This document shows positions 13,357 through 25,940 of a DNA stretch of 64,000 bases, piece by piece (positions within the stretch are counted from its first letter, which is position 1; every line of letters starts with the position of its first letter). The notes under the pieces were generated by a model. It ran no database searches, was not told the origin of the DNA, and worked only from the letters and a program-made list of their open reading frames with translations. This DNA comes from Liolophura sinensis (taxonomy: Eukaryota; Mollusca; Polyplacophora; Chitonida; Chitonidae), in NCBI RefSeq assembly GCF_032854445.1, contig NC_088305.1, positions 18,029,717 through 18,093,716 on the forward strand, in the 5' to 3' direction. The position numbers were made by a program, and so were the translations under genes.

Positions 13357-14359
13357 TGACTGTTGGACAGAAGTTATGAGTATCCGTGTGAAATCAGCAT
13401 GTATTTATATGGTAGCTGTGCATTGTTCTCAGTAGGGGATAGCTTAAGAAAGTATAACTCATCAACTGTGGTGATGTTTAGTAATTGTTGGTCTGTGAGA
13501 ATGTCTTCTCATCAGGAGGGCAGTCTGGATGGCTTCAGACGGATTACGCCCCCTGTCATATGTTGATAGCAATCTTGTTACATGGAGATAGGCGGTAAAT
13601 AAGCGGCATGCCGTTTGATATGTGTCTATGAGAAGGGATTGGCCACTCCGTTAGCTTGTGTACGTGTGCACTCGATAAAGAATCCGAACCATGAATGTGG
13701 AATTTGAAGTTTTTCTTTTCAATATTATTCCATTAAAGTTGCCCAGAAATGTATTTTTCTGTTCGAAGAAAGGTTTCTTTTGAAAAAATGTTTAAATGTC
13801 ATTTATATTTCTTGTAGATTACAATAAAGAAAGTATTAGGCCTCATACCTTTTTTCTGTCCCTGAGATAGTCTCGTAGCGCCATGTTGTCAAGTTCTCTT
13901 TACAACTTACTTTGCGAAGAGATGTGAGTAAAAATAGAATAAAGGAAAGAGAATCAAATGGGTGTTTATAAAATAAATAAGGGAATTTTGTCGTAAATGG
14001 ATATGAGTGTTGTGAAATTATGCATAAAATATTGTTCTGTACACACTTTTTAGACAACGAAGTAAAGATTGTGCAGTAATGAAGAAGAAAGAGTATAAGG
14101 TGTTAGAATTTTTTATATGTAACTGTTTGACGCAATACCTGTAGAGACGTTCAGGTTTGAATATGTCGGACTAGTTATATGCTGGATAGTAATGAAAGCT
14201 GGTATTATTGTTGAGCAAGTCTAAGAGTCAAAGAGTTTGTTGTTTTCATTCAATGCGTTTTATTTTCTCACGTGGTAACATCGAACAAGGAAGAATGGTG
14301 ATATGTTCTCTTTAGCACTCAAAGAAATAGCACAATATGTATGTTTAAGCTAGCACAAG

Positions 14360-14708
14360 TTATGGACGGTGGCTGTGCATCTTTCGCTTGGTATTCAAAG
14401 GACAGTACTTCAAGGTGTGGGCCATGTCTCTAGAGCTGCTGCAGATCGGGCAGGTGTATCGTCGGAGAATGGGACAAGTTACTCTTCCGGAGTCGTCTTT
14501 TAGCACGTGGCTGCCATACACTGACAAGGGTTCTCCGTTGTTCTTGCAGAATACGCAGTGCCGTGAGACGCCGTTGACCCTGTTGTGAAGAAAACATGCG
14601 GTGGCCTTGGTGCGATATTGGTCATGATGGGGCAGGTGGGGCCCAGAAGGATTGCTTTGCATTTTAATCTGGAACATGTCGTATTCGTCCAGCGCATGAT
14701 CTGTCCCA
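14360..14708 (-). pseudogene. Nanos-like copy 10, first ~87 codons deleted
   Basis: A deletion of about 537 bp fuses codon ~88 of exon 2 to the middle of the intron at about 14707-14709. It removes the N-terminal region, the acceptor and the 3' half of the intron, and makes the shortest unit (1,075 bp). The frame from Met98 to the stop is open and carries R104Q, R110P and G180R. Exon 1 is at 14924-14959 with an intact donor, but no cognate acceptor remains in this unit. Confidence 0.87.
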
Positions 14709-15434
14709 AGGGATTGGCCACTCCGTTAGCTTGTGTACGTGTGCACTCGATAAAGAATCCGAACCATAAATGTGGAATTTGAAGTTTTTCTTTTCAATAT
14801 TATTCCATTAAAGTTGCCCAGAAATGTATTTTTCTGTTCGAAGAAAGGTTTCTTTTGAAAAAATGTTTAAATGTCATTTATATTTCTTGTAGATTACAAT
14901 AAAGAAAGTATTAGGCCTCATACCTTTTTTCTGTCCCTGAGATAGTCTCGTAGCGCCATGTTGTCAAGTTCTCTTTACAACTTACTTTGCGAAGAGATCT
15001 GAGTAAAAATAGAATAAAGGAAAGAGAATCAAATGGGTGTTTATAAAATAAATAAGGGAATTTTGTCGTAAATGGATATGAGTGTTGTGAAATTATGCAT
15101 AAAATATTGTTCTGTACACACTTTTTAGACAACGAAGTAAAGATTGTGCAGTAATGAAGAAGAAAGAGTATAAGGTGTTAGAATTTTTTATATGTAACTG
15201 TTTGACGCAATACCTGTAGAGACGTTCAGGTTTGAATATGTCGGACTAGTTATATGCTGGATAGTAATGAAAGCTGGTATTATTGTTGAGCAAGTCTAAG
15301 AGTCAAAGAGTTTGTTGTTTTCATTCAATGCGTTTTATTTTCTCACGTGGTAACATCGAACAAGGAAGAAAGGTGATATGTTCTCTTTAGCACCCAAAGA
15401 AATAGCACAATATGTATGTTTAAGCTAGCACTAG

Positions 15435-16043
15435 TTATGGACGGTGGCTGTGCATCTTTCGCTTGGTATTCAAAGGACAGTACTTCAAGGTGTGGGCCAT
15501 GTCTCTAGAGCTGCTGCAGATCGGGCAGGTGTATCGTCGGAGAATGGGACAAGTTACTCTTCCGGAGTCGTCTTTTAGCACGTGGCTGCCATACACTGAC
15601 AAGGGTTCTCCGTTGTTCTTGCAGAATACGCAGTGCCGTGAGACGCCGTTGACCCTGTTGTGAAGAAAACATGCGGTGGCCTTGGTGCGATATTGGTCAT
15701 GATGGGGCAGGTGGGGCCCAGAAGGATTGCTTCGCATTTTAATCTGGAACATGTCGTATTCGTCCAGCGCATGATCTGTCCCATTGGTGTAAAAGTCGTA
15801 CCACTCTATGGATCGGACATAGTCTAAATGGTATTCCGGTACTGTAGACAGGCACAGAACGTCTGGATTTAACTGCCACTCACCGCAACAGTCAGAGGAC
15901 GACGAGCATTAAAAGGAGGAATTGTGTTGAGACTGCGGGCTCACTTGCCTTGAGGATACACTGTGTTGGGACATAGCCATAATGCTTTCGTCTAGGGCAG
16001 AGGTGAGTTGCTGATACATGTTTACAAGTAAACTGGCTGGCAT
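15435..16043 (-). pseudogene. Nanos-like copy 11, nonsense codon 45
   Basis: It has TAA at codon 45 (15911-15909) and A18D, as in copies 7 and 8, but Asn132 as in the consensus. It is therefore a relative of those copies and not a simple duplicate. R110P and G180R are present. The frame from Met98 is open. Exon 1 is at 16595-16630; the initiator in this unit has a change next to +1 (at about 16686). Confidence 0.86.
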
Positions 16044-17107
16044 TGACTGTTGGACAGAAGTTATGAGTATCCGTGTGAAATCACCATGTATTTATATGGT
16101 TGCTGTGCATTGTTCTCAGTAGGGGATAGCTTAAGAAAGTATAACTCATCAACTGTGGTGATGTTTAGTAATTGTTGGTCTGTGAGAATGTCTTCTCATC
16201 AGGAGGGCAGTCTGGATGGCTTCAGACGGATTACGCCCCCTGTCACATGTTGATAGCAATCTTGTTACATGGAAATAGCCGGTAAATAAGCGGCATGCCG
16301 TTTGATATGTGTCTATGAGAAGGGATTGGCCACTCCGTTAGCTTGTGTACGTGTGCACTCGATAAAGAATCCGAACCATGAATGTGGAATTTGAAGTTTT
16401 TCTTTTCAATATTATTCCATTAAAGTTGCCCAGAAATTGTATTTTTCTTGTATGTGTTAGGTGTTGAATTAATGAGGAATGCTAAAGCTACCGAGTCTGT
16501 GATTCTGTTAGAAGAAAGGTTTCTTTTGAAAAAATGTTTAAATGTCATTTATATTTCTTGTAGATTACATTAAAGAAAGTATTAGGCCTCATACCTTTTT
16601 TCTGTCCCTGAGATAGTCTCGTAGCGCCATGTTGTCAAGTTCTCTTTACAACTTACTTTGCGAAGAGATGTGAGTAAAAATAGAATTAAGGAAAGAGAAT
16701 CAAATGGGTGTTTATAAAATAAATAAGGGAATTTTGTCGTAAATGGATATGAGTGTTGTGAAATTATGCATAAAATATTGTTCTGTACACACTTTTTAGA
16801 CAACGAAGTAAAGAATGTGCAGTAATGAAGAAGAAAGAGTATAAGGTGTTAGAATTTTTTTTATATGTAACTGTTTGACGCAATACCTGTAGAGACGTTC
16901 AGGTTTGAATATGTCGGACTAGTTATATGCTGGATAATAATGAAAGGTATTATTGTTCAGCAAGTCTAAGAGTCAAAGAGGAGTTTGTTGTTTTCATTCA
17001 ATGCGTTTTATTTTCTCACTTCGTAACATCTAATAAGGAAGAATGGTAATATGTTCTCTTTAGCACTCAAAGAAATAGCACAATATGTATGTTTAAGCTA
17101 GCACAAG

Positions 17108-17714
17108 TTATGGACGGTGGCTGTGCATCTTTCGCTTGGTATTCAAAGGACAGTACTTCAAGGTGTGGGCATTGTCTCCAGAGCTGCTGCAAATCGGGCA
17201 GGTGTATCGTCGGAGAATGGGACAAGTTACTCTTCCGGAGTCGTCTTTTAGCACGTGGCTGCCATACACTGACAAGGGTTCTCCGTTGTTCTTGCAGAAT
17301 ACGCAGTGCCGTGAGACGCCGTTGACCCTATTGTGAAGAAAACATGCGGTGGCCTTGGTGCGATATTGGTTATGATGGGCAGGTGGTGCCCAGAAGGATT
17401 GCTTTGCATTCTAATCTGGAACATGTCGTATTCGTCCAGCGCATGATCTCTCCCATTGGTGTAAAGTCGTACCACTCTATTGATCGGACATAGTCTAAAT
17501 GGTATTCCGGTACTGTAGACAGGCACAGAACGTCTGGATTTAACTGCCACTCACCGCAACAGTCAGAGGACGACGAGCTTGAAAAGGAGGAATTGTGTTG
17601 GGACTGCGGGCTCACTTGCGTTGAGGATACACTGTGTTGGGACATAGCCATAATGCTTTTCGCTAGGGCAGAGGTGAGTTGCTGATACATGTTTACAAGT
17701 AAACTGACTGGCTT
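17108..17714 (-). pseudogene. Nanos-like copy 12, most diverged, two frameshifts
   Basis: This copy differs from all others by many substitutions across the unit. Exon 2 has two single-base deletions (near 17379 and 17465) that break the frame before the zinc finger, and the exon-2 ATG is AAG (17714-17712). Exon 1 (18264-18300) has two substitutions, GCG to GCC and GAC to GAT, both silent in the proposed frame, but also one extra A that shifts phase at the donor. It looks like an old inactive copy at the border between two sub-arrays. Confidence 0.85.
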
Positions 17715-18784
17715 TGACTGTTGGACAGAAGTTATGATTATCCGTGTGAAATCACCATGTATTTATATAGTAGCTGTCCATTGTTTTCAGTAGGGGATAG
17801 CTTAAGAAAGTATAACTCATCAACTGTGGTGATATTTAGTAATTATTGGTGTGTGAGAATGTCTTCTCACCAGGAGGGCAGTCTGGATGGCTTCAGACGG
17901 ATTACGCCCCCTGTCATATGTTGATAGCAATCTTGTTACATGGAGAAAGCCGGTAAATAAGCGGTATGTCGTTTGATATGTGTCTATGGGAAGGGCTTCG
18001 CCATTCCGTTAGCTTGTGCACGTGTGCACTCGATAAAGAATCCGAACCATGAATGTGGAATTTGAAGTTTTTCTTTTCAATATTATTCCATTCTATTTGC
18101 CCAGAATTGTCTTTTCTTGTACTTGTTAGGTGTTGAATTAAAGACGAATGCTAAAGCTCCCGGGTTTGTGATTCTGTTTGAACAAGGGTTTCTTTTGAAA
18201 AAATGTTTAAAAGTCATTTGTATTTCTTGTAGACTACAATGAAGAAAGTATTAGGCCTGACACCTTTTTTTCTGTCCCTGAGATAATCTCGTAGGGCCAT
18301 GTTGTCAAGTTCTCTTTACAACTTCCTTTGCGAAGAGATCTGAGTTAAAATAAAATGAAGGGAAGAGAATCAAACGGGTGTTTATAAAATAAATAAGGGA
18401 ATTTTGTCGTAAATGGATATGAGTGTTGTGAAATTATGCATAAAATATTGTTCTGTACACACTTTGTAGACGCCCAAGTAAAGGTTGTGCAGTAATGAAG
18501 AAGAAAGAGTATAAGGTGTTAGAAGTTTTTTTTATATGTAACTGTTTGACGCAATACCTGTTGAGACATTCCGATTTGAATATGTCTGACTAGTTTTATG
18601 CTGGATAGCAATGAAAGTTAGTATTATTACTGAGCAAGTCAAAGAGTCAAAGGGTTTGTTGTTTTCATTCAATGCGTTTTATTTTCTCACTTGGTCACAT
18701 TAAATAAGGGTAAGGAAGAATGGTGATATGTTTTCTTTAGCACTCAAAGAAATAGCACAATATGTATGTTTAAGCTAGCACAAG

Positions 18785-19390
18785 TTATGGACGATGGCTG
18801 TGCATCTTGCGCTTGGTATTCAAAGGACAGTACTTCAAGGTGTGGGCCATGTCTCCAGAGCTGCTGCAGATCGGGCAGGTGTATCGTCGGAGAATGGGAC
18901 AAGTTACTCTTCCGGAGTCGTCTTTTAGCACGTGGCTGCCATACACTGACAAGGGTTCTCCGTTGTTCTTGCAGAATACGCAGTGCCGTGAGACGCCGTT
19001 GACCCTGTTGTGAAGAAAACATGCGGTGGCCTTGGTGCGATATTGGTCATGATGGGGCAGGTGGCGCCCTGAAGGATTGCTTCGCATTTTAATCTGGAAC
19101 ATGTCGTATTCTGTCAGCGCATGATCTGTCCCATTGGTGTAAAAGTCGTACCACTCTATGGATCGGACATAGTCTAAATGGTATTCCGGTACTGTAGACA
19201 GGCACAGAACGTCTGGATTTAACTGCCACTCACCGCAACAGTCAGAGGACGACGAGCTTGAAAAGGAGGAATTGTGTTGAGACTGCGGCTCACTTGCCTT
19301 GAGGATACACTGTGTTGGACATAGCCATAATGCTTTCCGCTAGGGCAGAGGTGAGTTGCTGATACATGTTTACAAGTAAACTGCTGGCAT
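18785..19390 (-). pseudogene. Nanos-like copy 13, frameshifted 5' half (possible sequence error)
   Basis: Three single-base deletions near 19288, 19317 and 19383 break the N-terminal half. The zinc-finger half is open from Met98 (19102). All three fall in G or GG runs and the copy borders the assembly gap, so consensus error is a real alternative to true decay. Exon 1 is at 19883-19918, and its upstream sequence has a local insertion near 19980. Confidence 0.7.
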
Positions 19391-20100
19391 TGACTGTTGG
19401 ACAGAAGTTATGAGTATCCGTGTGAAATCAGCATCTATTTAAATGTAGCTGTGCATTGTTCTCAGTAGGGGATAGCTTAAGAAAGTATAACTCATCAACT
19501 GTGGTGATGTTTAGTAATTGTTGGTCTGTGAGAATGTCTTCTCATCAGGAGGGCAGTCTGGATGGCTTCAGACGGATTACGCCCCCTGTCATATGTTGAT
19601 AGCAATCTTGTTACATGGAGATAGGCGGTAAATAAGCGGCATGCCGTTTGATATGTGTCTATGAGAAGGGATTGGCCACTCCGTTAGCTTGTGTACGTGT
19701 GCACTCGATAAAGAATCCGAACCATGAATGTGGAATTTGAAGTTTTTTCTTTTCAATATTATTCCATTAAAGTTGCCCAGAAATGTATTTTTCTGTTCGA
19801 AGAAAGGTTTCTTTTGAAAAAATGTTTAAATGTCATTTATATTTCTTGTAGATTACAATAAAGAAAGTATTAGGCCTCATACCTTTTTTCTGTCCCTGAG
19901 ATAGTCTCGTAGCGCCATGTGTCAAGTTCTCTTTACAACTTACTTTGCGAAGAGATGTGAGTAAAAATAGAATAAAGAATTGGGAATGGGAAAGAGAAAT
20001 CAAATGGGTGTTTATAAAATAAATAAGGGAATTTTGTCGTAAATGGATATGAGTGTTGTGAAATTATGCATAAAATATTGTTCTGTACACACTTTTTAGA

Positions 20101-20300
20101 NNNNNNNNNNNNNNNNNNNNNNNNNNNNNNNNNNNNNNNNNNNNNNNNNNNNNNNNNNNNNNNNNNNNNNNNNNNNNNNNNNNNNNNNNNNNNNNNNNNN
20201 NNNNNNNNNNNNNNNNNNNNNNNNNNNNNNNNNNNNNNNNNNNNNNNNNNNNNNNNNNNNNNNNNNNNNNNNNNNNNNNNNNNNNNNNNNNNNNNNNNNN
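20101..20300. other. Assembly gap (200 N)
   Basis: Exactly 200 unknown bases lie between the promoter-upstream region of copy 13 and the 3' UTR of copy 14. In complete units the same two landmarks are about 250 bp apart, so 200 looks like a placeholder and not a measured length. The gap hides the poly(A) signal of copy 14 and could hide further whole units. Confidence 0.97.
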
Positions 20301-20359
20301 TATGTTCTCTTTTAGCACTCAAAGAAATAGCACAATATGTATGTTTAAGCTAGCACAAG

Positions 20360-20965
20360 TTATGGACGGTGGCTGTGCATCTTTCGCTTGGTATTCAAAG
20401 GACAGTACTTCAAGGTGTGGGCCATGTCTCCAGAGCTGCCTGCAGATCGGCAGGTGTATCGTCGGAGAATGGACAAGTTACTCTTCCGGAGTCGTCTTTT
20501 AGCACGTGGCTGCCATACACTGACAAGGGTTCTCCGTTGTTCTTGCAGAATAACGCAAGTGCGTGAGACGCCGTTGACCCTGTTGTGAAGAAAACATGCG
20601 GTGGCCTTGGTGCGATATTGGTCATGATGGGGCAGGTGGCGCCCAGAAGGATTGCTTCGCATTTTAATCTGGAACATGTCGTATTCGTCCAGCGCATATC
20701 TGTCCCATTGGTGTAAAAGTCGTACACTCTATGGATCGGTCATAGTCTAAATGGTATTCCGGTACTGTAGACAGGCACAGAACGTCTGGATTTAACTGCC
20801 ACTCACCGCAACAGTCAGAGGACAACGAGCTTGAAAAGGAGGAATTGTGTTGAGACTGCGGGCTCACTTGCCTTGAGGATACACTGTGTTGGGACATAGC
20901 CATAATGCTTTCCGCTAGGGCAGAGGTGAGTTGCTGATCATGTTTACAAGTAAACTGGCTGGCAT
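20360..20965 (-). pseudogene. Nanos-like copy 14, multiple small indels (possible sequence error)
   Basis: Exon 2 is interrupted by several one-base insertions and deletions, including ones within the second finger region (near 20440-20475) and near 20550. Exon 1 is at 21497-21532 with an intact donor inside a 16-bp palindrome. The intron has the 18-bp deletion near 21139. The density of one-base indels next to a gap suggests uncorrected reads. Confidence 0.7.
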
Positions 20966-22008
20966 TGACTGTTGGACAGAAGTTATGAGTATCCGTGTGA
21001 AATCAGCATGTATTTATATGGTAGCTGTGCATTGTTCTCAGTAGGGATAGCTTAAGAAAGTATAACTCATCAACTGTGGTGATGTTTATTAATTGTTGGT
21101 CTGTGAGAATGTCTTCTCATCAGGAGGGCAGTCTGGATGGGCCCTGTCATATGTTGATAGCAATCTGTTACATGGAGATAGCCGGTAAATAAGCGGCATG
21201 CCGTTTGATATGTGTCCTATGAGAAGGGATTGGCCACTCGTTAGCTTGTGTACGTGTGCACTCGATAAAGAATCCGAACCATGAATGTGGAATTTGAAGT
21301 TTTTCTTTTCAATATTATTCCATTAAAGTTGCCCAGAAATTGTATTTTCTTGTACGTGTTAGGTGTTGAATTAATGAGGAATGCTAAAGCTACCGAGTCT
21401 GTGATTCTGTTTGAAGAAAGGTTTCTTTTGAAAAAATGTTTAAATGTCATTTATATTTCTTGTAGATTACAATAAAGAAAGTATGAGGCCTCATACCTTT
21501 TTTCTGTCCCTGAGATAGTCTCGTAGCGCCATGTTGTCAAGTTCTCTTTACAACTTACTTTGCGAAGAGATGTGAGTAAAAATAGAATAAAGGAAAGAGA
21601 ATCAAATGGGTGTTTATAAAATAAATAAGGGAATTTTGTCGTAAATGGACATGAGTGTTGTGAAATTATGCATAAAATATTGTTCTGTACACACTTTTTA
21701 GACAACGAAGTAAAGATTGTGCAGTAATGAAGAAGAAAGAGTATAAGGTGTTAGAATTTTTTTTACATGTAACTGTTTGACGCAATACCTGTAGAGACGT
21801 TCAGGTTTGAATATGTCGGACTAGTTATATGCTGGATAGTAATGAAAGCTGGTATTATTGTTGAGCAAGTCTAAGAGTCAAAGAGTTTGTTGTTTTCTTC
21901 AATGCGTTTTATTTTTCTCACTTGGTAACATCGAACAAGGAAGAATGGTGATATGTTCTCTTTAGCACTCAAAGAAATAGCACAATATGTATGTTTAGCT
22001 AGCACAAG

Positions 22009-22612
22009 TTATGGACGGTGGCTGTGCATCTTTCGCTTGGTATTCAAAGGACAGTACTTCAAGGTGTGGGCCATGTCTCCAGAGCTGCTGCAGATCGGGC
22101 AGGTGTATCGTCGGAGAATGGGACAAGTTACTCTTCCGGAGTCGTCTTTTAGCACGTGCTGCCATACACTGACAAGGGTTCTCCGTTGTTCTTGCAGATA
22201 CGCAGTGCCGTGAGACGCCGTTGAGCCTGTTGTGAGAAAACATGCGGTGGCCTGGTGCGATATTGGTCATGATGGGGCAGGTGGCGCCCAGAAGGATTGC
22301 TTCGCATTTTAATCTGGAACATGTCGTATTCGTCCAGCGCATGATCTGTCCCCATTGGTGTAAAAGTCGTACCACTCTATGGATCGGACATAGTCTAAAT
22401 GGTATTCCGGTACTGTAGACAGGCACAGAACGTCTGGATTAACTGCCACTCACCGCAACAGTCAGAGGACGACGAGCTTGAAAAGGAGGAATTGTGTTGA
22501 GACTGCGGGCTCACTTGCCTTGAGGATACACTGTGTTGGGACATAGCCATAATGCTTTCCGCTAGGGCAGAGGTGAGTTGCTGATACATGTTTACAAGTA
22601 AATGGCTGGCAT
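22009..22612 (-). pseudogene. Nanos-like copy 15, multiple small indels (possible sequence error)
   Basis: Several one-base indels (near 22158, 22198, 22235, 22253, 22351, 22439 and 22602) break exon 2 on both sides of the zinc finger. Exon 1 is at 23163-23198. Its donor reads AT instead of GT (23162-23161), a change shared with copies 16-19. Confidence 0.7.
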
Positions 22613-23675
22613 TGACTGTTGGACAGAAGTTATGAGTATCCGTGTGAAATCAGCATGTATTTATATGGTAGCTGTGCATTGTTCTCAGTAGGGGATAGCT
22701 TAGAAAGTATAACTCATCAACTGTGGTGATGTTTAGTAATTGTTGGTCTGTGAGAATGTCTTCTCATCAGGAGGGCAGTCTGGATGGCTTCAGACGGATT
22801 ACGCCCCCTGTCATATGTTGATAGCAATCTTGTTACATGGAGATAGCCGGTAAATAAGCGGCATGCCGTTTGATATGTGTCTATGAGAAGGGATTGGCCA
22901 CTCCGTTAGCTTGTGTACGTGTGCACTCGATAAAGAATCCCGAACCATGAATGTGGAATTTGAAGTTTTTCTTTTCAATATTATTCCATTAAAGTTGCCC
23001 AGAAAATTGTATTTTTCTTGTACGTGTTAGGTGTTGAATTAATGAGGAATGCTAAAGCTACCGAGTATGTGATTCTGTTTGAAGAAAGGTTTCTTTTGAA
23101 AAATGTTTAAATGTCGTTTATATTTCTTGTAGATTACAATAAAGAAAGTATTAGCCTCATATCTTTTTTCTGTCCCTGAGATAGTCTCGTAGCGCCATGT
23201 TGTCAAGTTCTCTTTACAACTTACTTTGCGAAGAGATGTGAGTAAAAATAGAATAAAGGAAAGAGAATCAAATGGGTGTTTATAAAATAAATAAGGGAAT
23301 TTTGTCGTAAATGGATATGAGTGTTGTGAAATTATGCGTAAAATATTGTTCTGTACACACTTTTTAGACAACGAAGTAAAGATTGTGCAGTAATGAAGAA
23401 GAAAGAGTATAAGGTGTTAGAATTTTTTTTTATATGTAACTGTTTGACGCAATACCTGTAGAGACGTTCAGGTTTGAATATGTCGGACTAGTTATATGCT
23501 GGATAGTAATGAAAGCTGGTATTATTGTTGAGCAAGTCTAAGAGTCAAAGAGTTTGTTGTTTTCATTCAATGCGTTTTATTTTCTCACTTGGTAACATCG
23601 AACAAGGAGAATGGTGATATGTTCTCTTTAGCACTCAAAGAAATAGCACAATATGTATGTTTAAGCTAGCACAAG

Positions 23676-24284
23676 TTATGGACGGTGGCTGTGCATCTTT
23701 CGCTTGGTATTCAAAGGACAGTACTTCAAGGTGTGGGCCATGTCTCCAGAGCTGCTGCAGATCGGGCAGGTGTATCGTCGGAGAATGGGACAAGTTACTC
23801 TTCCGGAGTCGTCTTTTAGCACGTGGCTGCCATACACTGACAAGGGTTCTCCGTTGTTCTTGCAGAATACGCAGTGCCGTGAGACGCCGTTGAGCCTGTT
23901 GTGAAGAAAACATGCGGTGGCCTTGGTGCGATATTGGTCATGATGGGGCAGGTGGCGCCCAGAAGGATTGCTTCGCATTTTAATCTGGAACATGTCGTAT
24001 TCGTCCAGCGCATGATCTGTCCCATTGGTGTAAAAGTCGTACCACTCTATGGATCGGACATAGTCTAAATGGTATTCCGGTACTGTAGACAGGCACAGAA
24101 CGTCTGGATTTAACTGCCACTCACCGCAACAGTCAGAGGACGACGAGCTTGAAAAGGAGGAATTGTGTTGAGACTGCGGGCTCACTTGCCTTGAGGATAC
24201 ACTGTGTTGGGACATAGCCATAATGCTTTCCGCTAGGGCAGAGGTGAGTTGCTGATACATGTTTACAAGTAAACTGGCTGGCAT
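23676..24284 (-). CDS. nanos: Nanos-like protein, copy 16
   Basis: An intact 202-codon exon 2 with V131L, the allele of most copies from here to copy 32. Exon 1 is at 24819-24854, but its donor is AT instead of GT (24818-24817). If the two-exon model is right, normal splicing is lost. The intron has the 18-bp deletion near 24458. Confidence 0.92.
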   Translation of the reverse strand: MPASLLVNMYQQLTSALAESIMAMSQHSVSSRQVSPQSQHNSSFSSSSSSDCCGEWQLNPDVLCLSTVPEYHLDYVRSIEWYDFYTNGTDHALDEYDMFQIKMRSNPSGRHLPHHDQYRTKATACFLHNRLNGVSRHCVFCKNNGEPLSVYGSHVLKDDSGRVTCPILRRYTCPICSSSGDMAHTLKYCPLNTKRKMHSHRP

Positions 24285-25331
24285 TGACTGTTGGACAGAA
24301 GTTATGAGTATCCGTGTGAAATCAGCATGTATTTATATGGTAGCTGTGCATTGTTCTCAGTAGGGGATAGCTTAAGAAAGTATAACTCATCAACTGTGGT
24401 GATGTTTAGTAATTGTTGGTCTGTGAGAATGTCTTCTCATCAGGAGGGCAGTCTGGATGGGCCCTGTCATATGTTGATAGCAATCTTGTTACATGGAGAT
24501 AGCCGGTAAATAAGCGGCATGCCGTTTGATATGTGTCTATGAGAAGGGATTGGCCACTCCGTTAGCTTGTGTACGTGTGCACTCGATAAAGAATCCGAAC
24601 CATGAATGTGGAATTTGAAGTTTTTCTTTTCAATATTATTCCATTAAAGTTGCCCAGAAATTGTATTTTTCTTGTACGTGTTAGGTGTTGAATTAATGAG
24701 GAATGCTAAAGCTACCGAGTATGTGATTCTGTTTGAAGAAAGGTTTCTTTTGAAAAAATGTTTAAATGTCATTTATATTTCTTGTAGATTACAATAAAGA
24801 AAGTATTAGGCCTCATATCTTTTTTCTGTCCCTGAGATAGTCTCGTAGCGCCATGTTGTCAAGTTCTCTTTACAACTTACTTTGCGAAGAGATGTGAGTA
24901 AAAATAGAATAAAGGAAAGAGAATCAAATGGGTGTTTATAAAATAAATAAGGGAATTTTGTCGTAAATGGATATGAGTGTTGTGAAATTATGCGTAAAAT
25001 ATTGTTCTGTACACACTTTTTAGACAACGAAGTAAAGATTGTGCAGTAATGAAGAAGAAAGAGTATAAGGTGTTAGAATTTTTTTTACATGTAACTGTTT
25101 GACGCAATACCTGTAGAGACGTTCAGGTTTGAATATGTCGGACTAGTTATATGCTGGATAGTAATGAAATCTGGTATTATTGTTGAGCAAGTCTAAGAGT
25201 CAAAGAGTTTGTTGTTTTCATTCAATGCGTTTTATTTTCTCACTTGGTAACATCGAACAAGGAAGAATGGTGATATGTTCTCTTTAGCACTCAAAGAAAT
25301 AGCACAATATGTATGTTTAAGCTAGCACAAG

Positions 25332-25940
25332 TTATGGACGGTGGCTGTGCATCTTTCGCTTGGTATTCAAAGGACAGTACTTCAAGGTGTGGGCCATGTC
25401 TCCAGAGCTGCTGCAGATCGGGCAGGTGTATCGTCGGAGAATGGGACAAGTTACTCTTCCGGAGTCGTCTTTTAGCACGTGGCTGCCATACACTGACAAG
25501 GGTTCTCCGTTGTTCTTGCAGAATACGCAGTGCCGTGAGACGCCGTTGAGCCTGTTGTGAAGAAAACATGCGGTGGCCTTGGTGCGATATTGGTCATGAT
25601 GGGGCAGGTGGCGCCCAGAAGGATTGCTTCGCATTTTAATCTGGAACATGTCGTATTCGTCCAGCGCATGATCTGTCCCATTGGTGTAAAAGTCGTACCA
25701 CTCTATGGATCGGACATAGTCTAAATGGTATTCCGGTACTGTAGACAGGCACAGAACGTCTGGATTTAACTGCCACTCACCGCAACAGTCAGAGGACGAC
25801 GAGCTTGAAAAGGAGGAATTGTGTTGAGACTGCGGGCTCACTTGCCTTGAGGATACACTGTGTTGGGACATAGCCATAATGCTTTCCGCTAGGGCAGAGG
25901 TGAGTTGCTGATACATGTTTACAAGTAAACTGGCTGGCAT
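25332..25940 (-). CDS. nanos: Nanos-like protein, copy 17
   Basis: An intact 202-codon exon 2 with V131L. Exon 1 at 26492-26527 has the AT donor (26491-26490). Unlike copies 15, 16, 18 and 19 it keeps the TTATGCATAA palindrome upstream of the promoter, so it is a mosaic of the neighbouring alleles. Confidence 0.92.
   Translation of the reverse strand: MPASLLVNMYQQLTSALAESIMAMSQHSVSSRQVSPQSQHNSSFSSSSSSDCCGEWQLNPDVLCLSTVPEYHLDYVRSIEWYDFYTNGTDHALDEYDMFQIKMRSNPSGRHLPHHDQYRTKATACFLHNRLNGVSRHCVFCKNNGEPLSVYGSHVLKDDSGRVTCPILRRYTCPICSSSGDMAHTLKYCPLNTKRKMHSHRP

Larger units (their letters stand above)
19260..23160. other. Zone of dense single-base indels around the gap
   Basis: Across copies 13-15 the sequence has a one-base insertion or deletion every hundred bases or so, many in short homopolymers, while substitutions stay rare. 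Copies outside this zone are almost free of such indels. This is the pattern of a poorly polished consensus. Apparent frameshifts here should not be read as biology without raw-read support. Confidence 0.8.
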
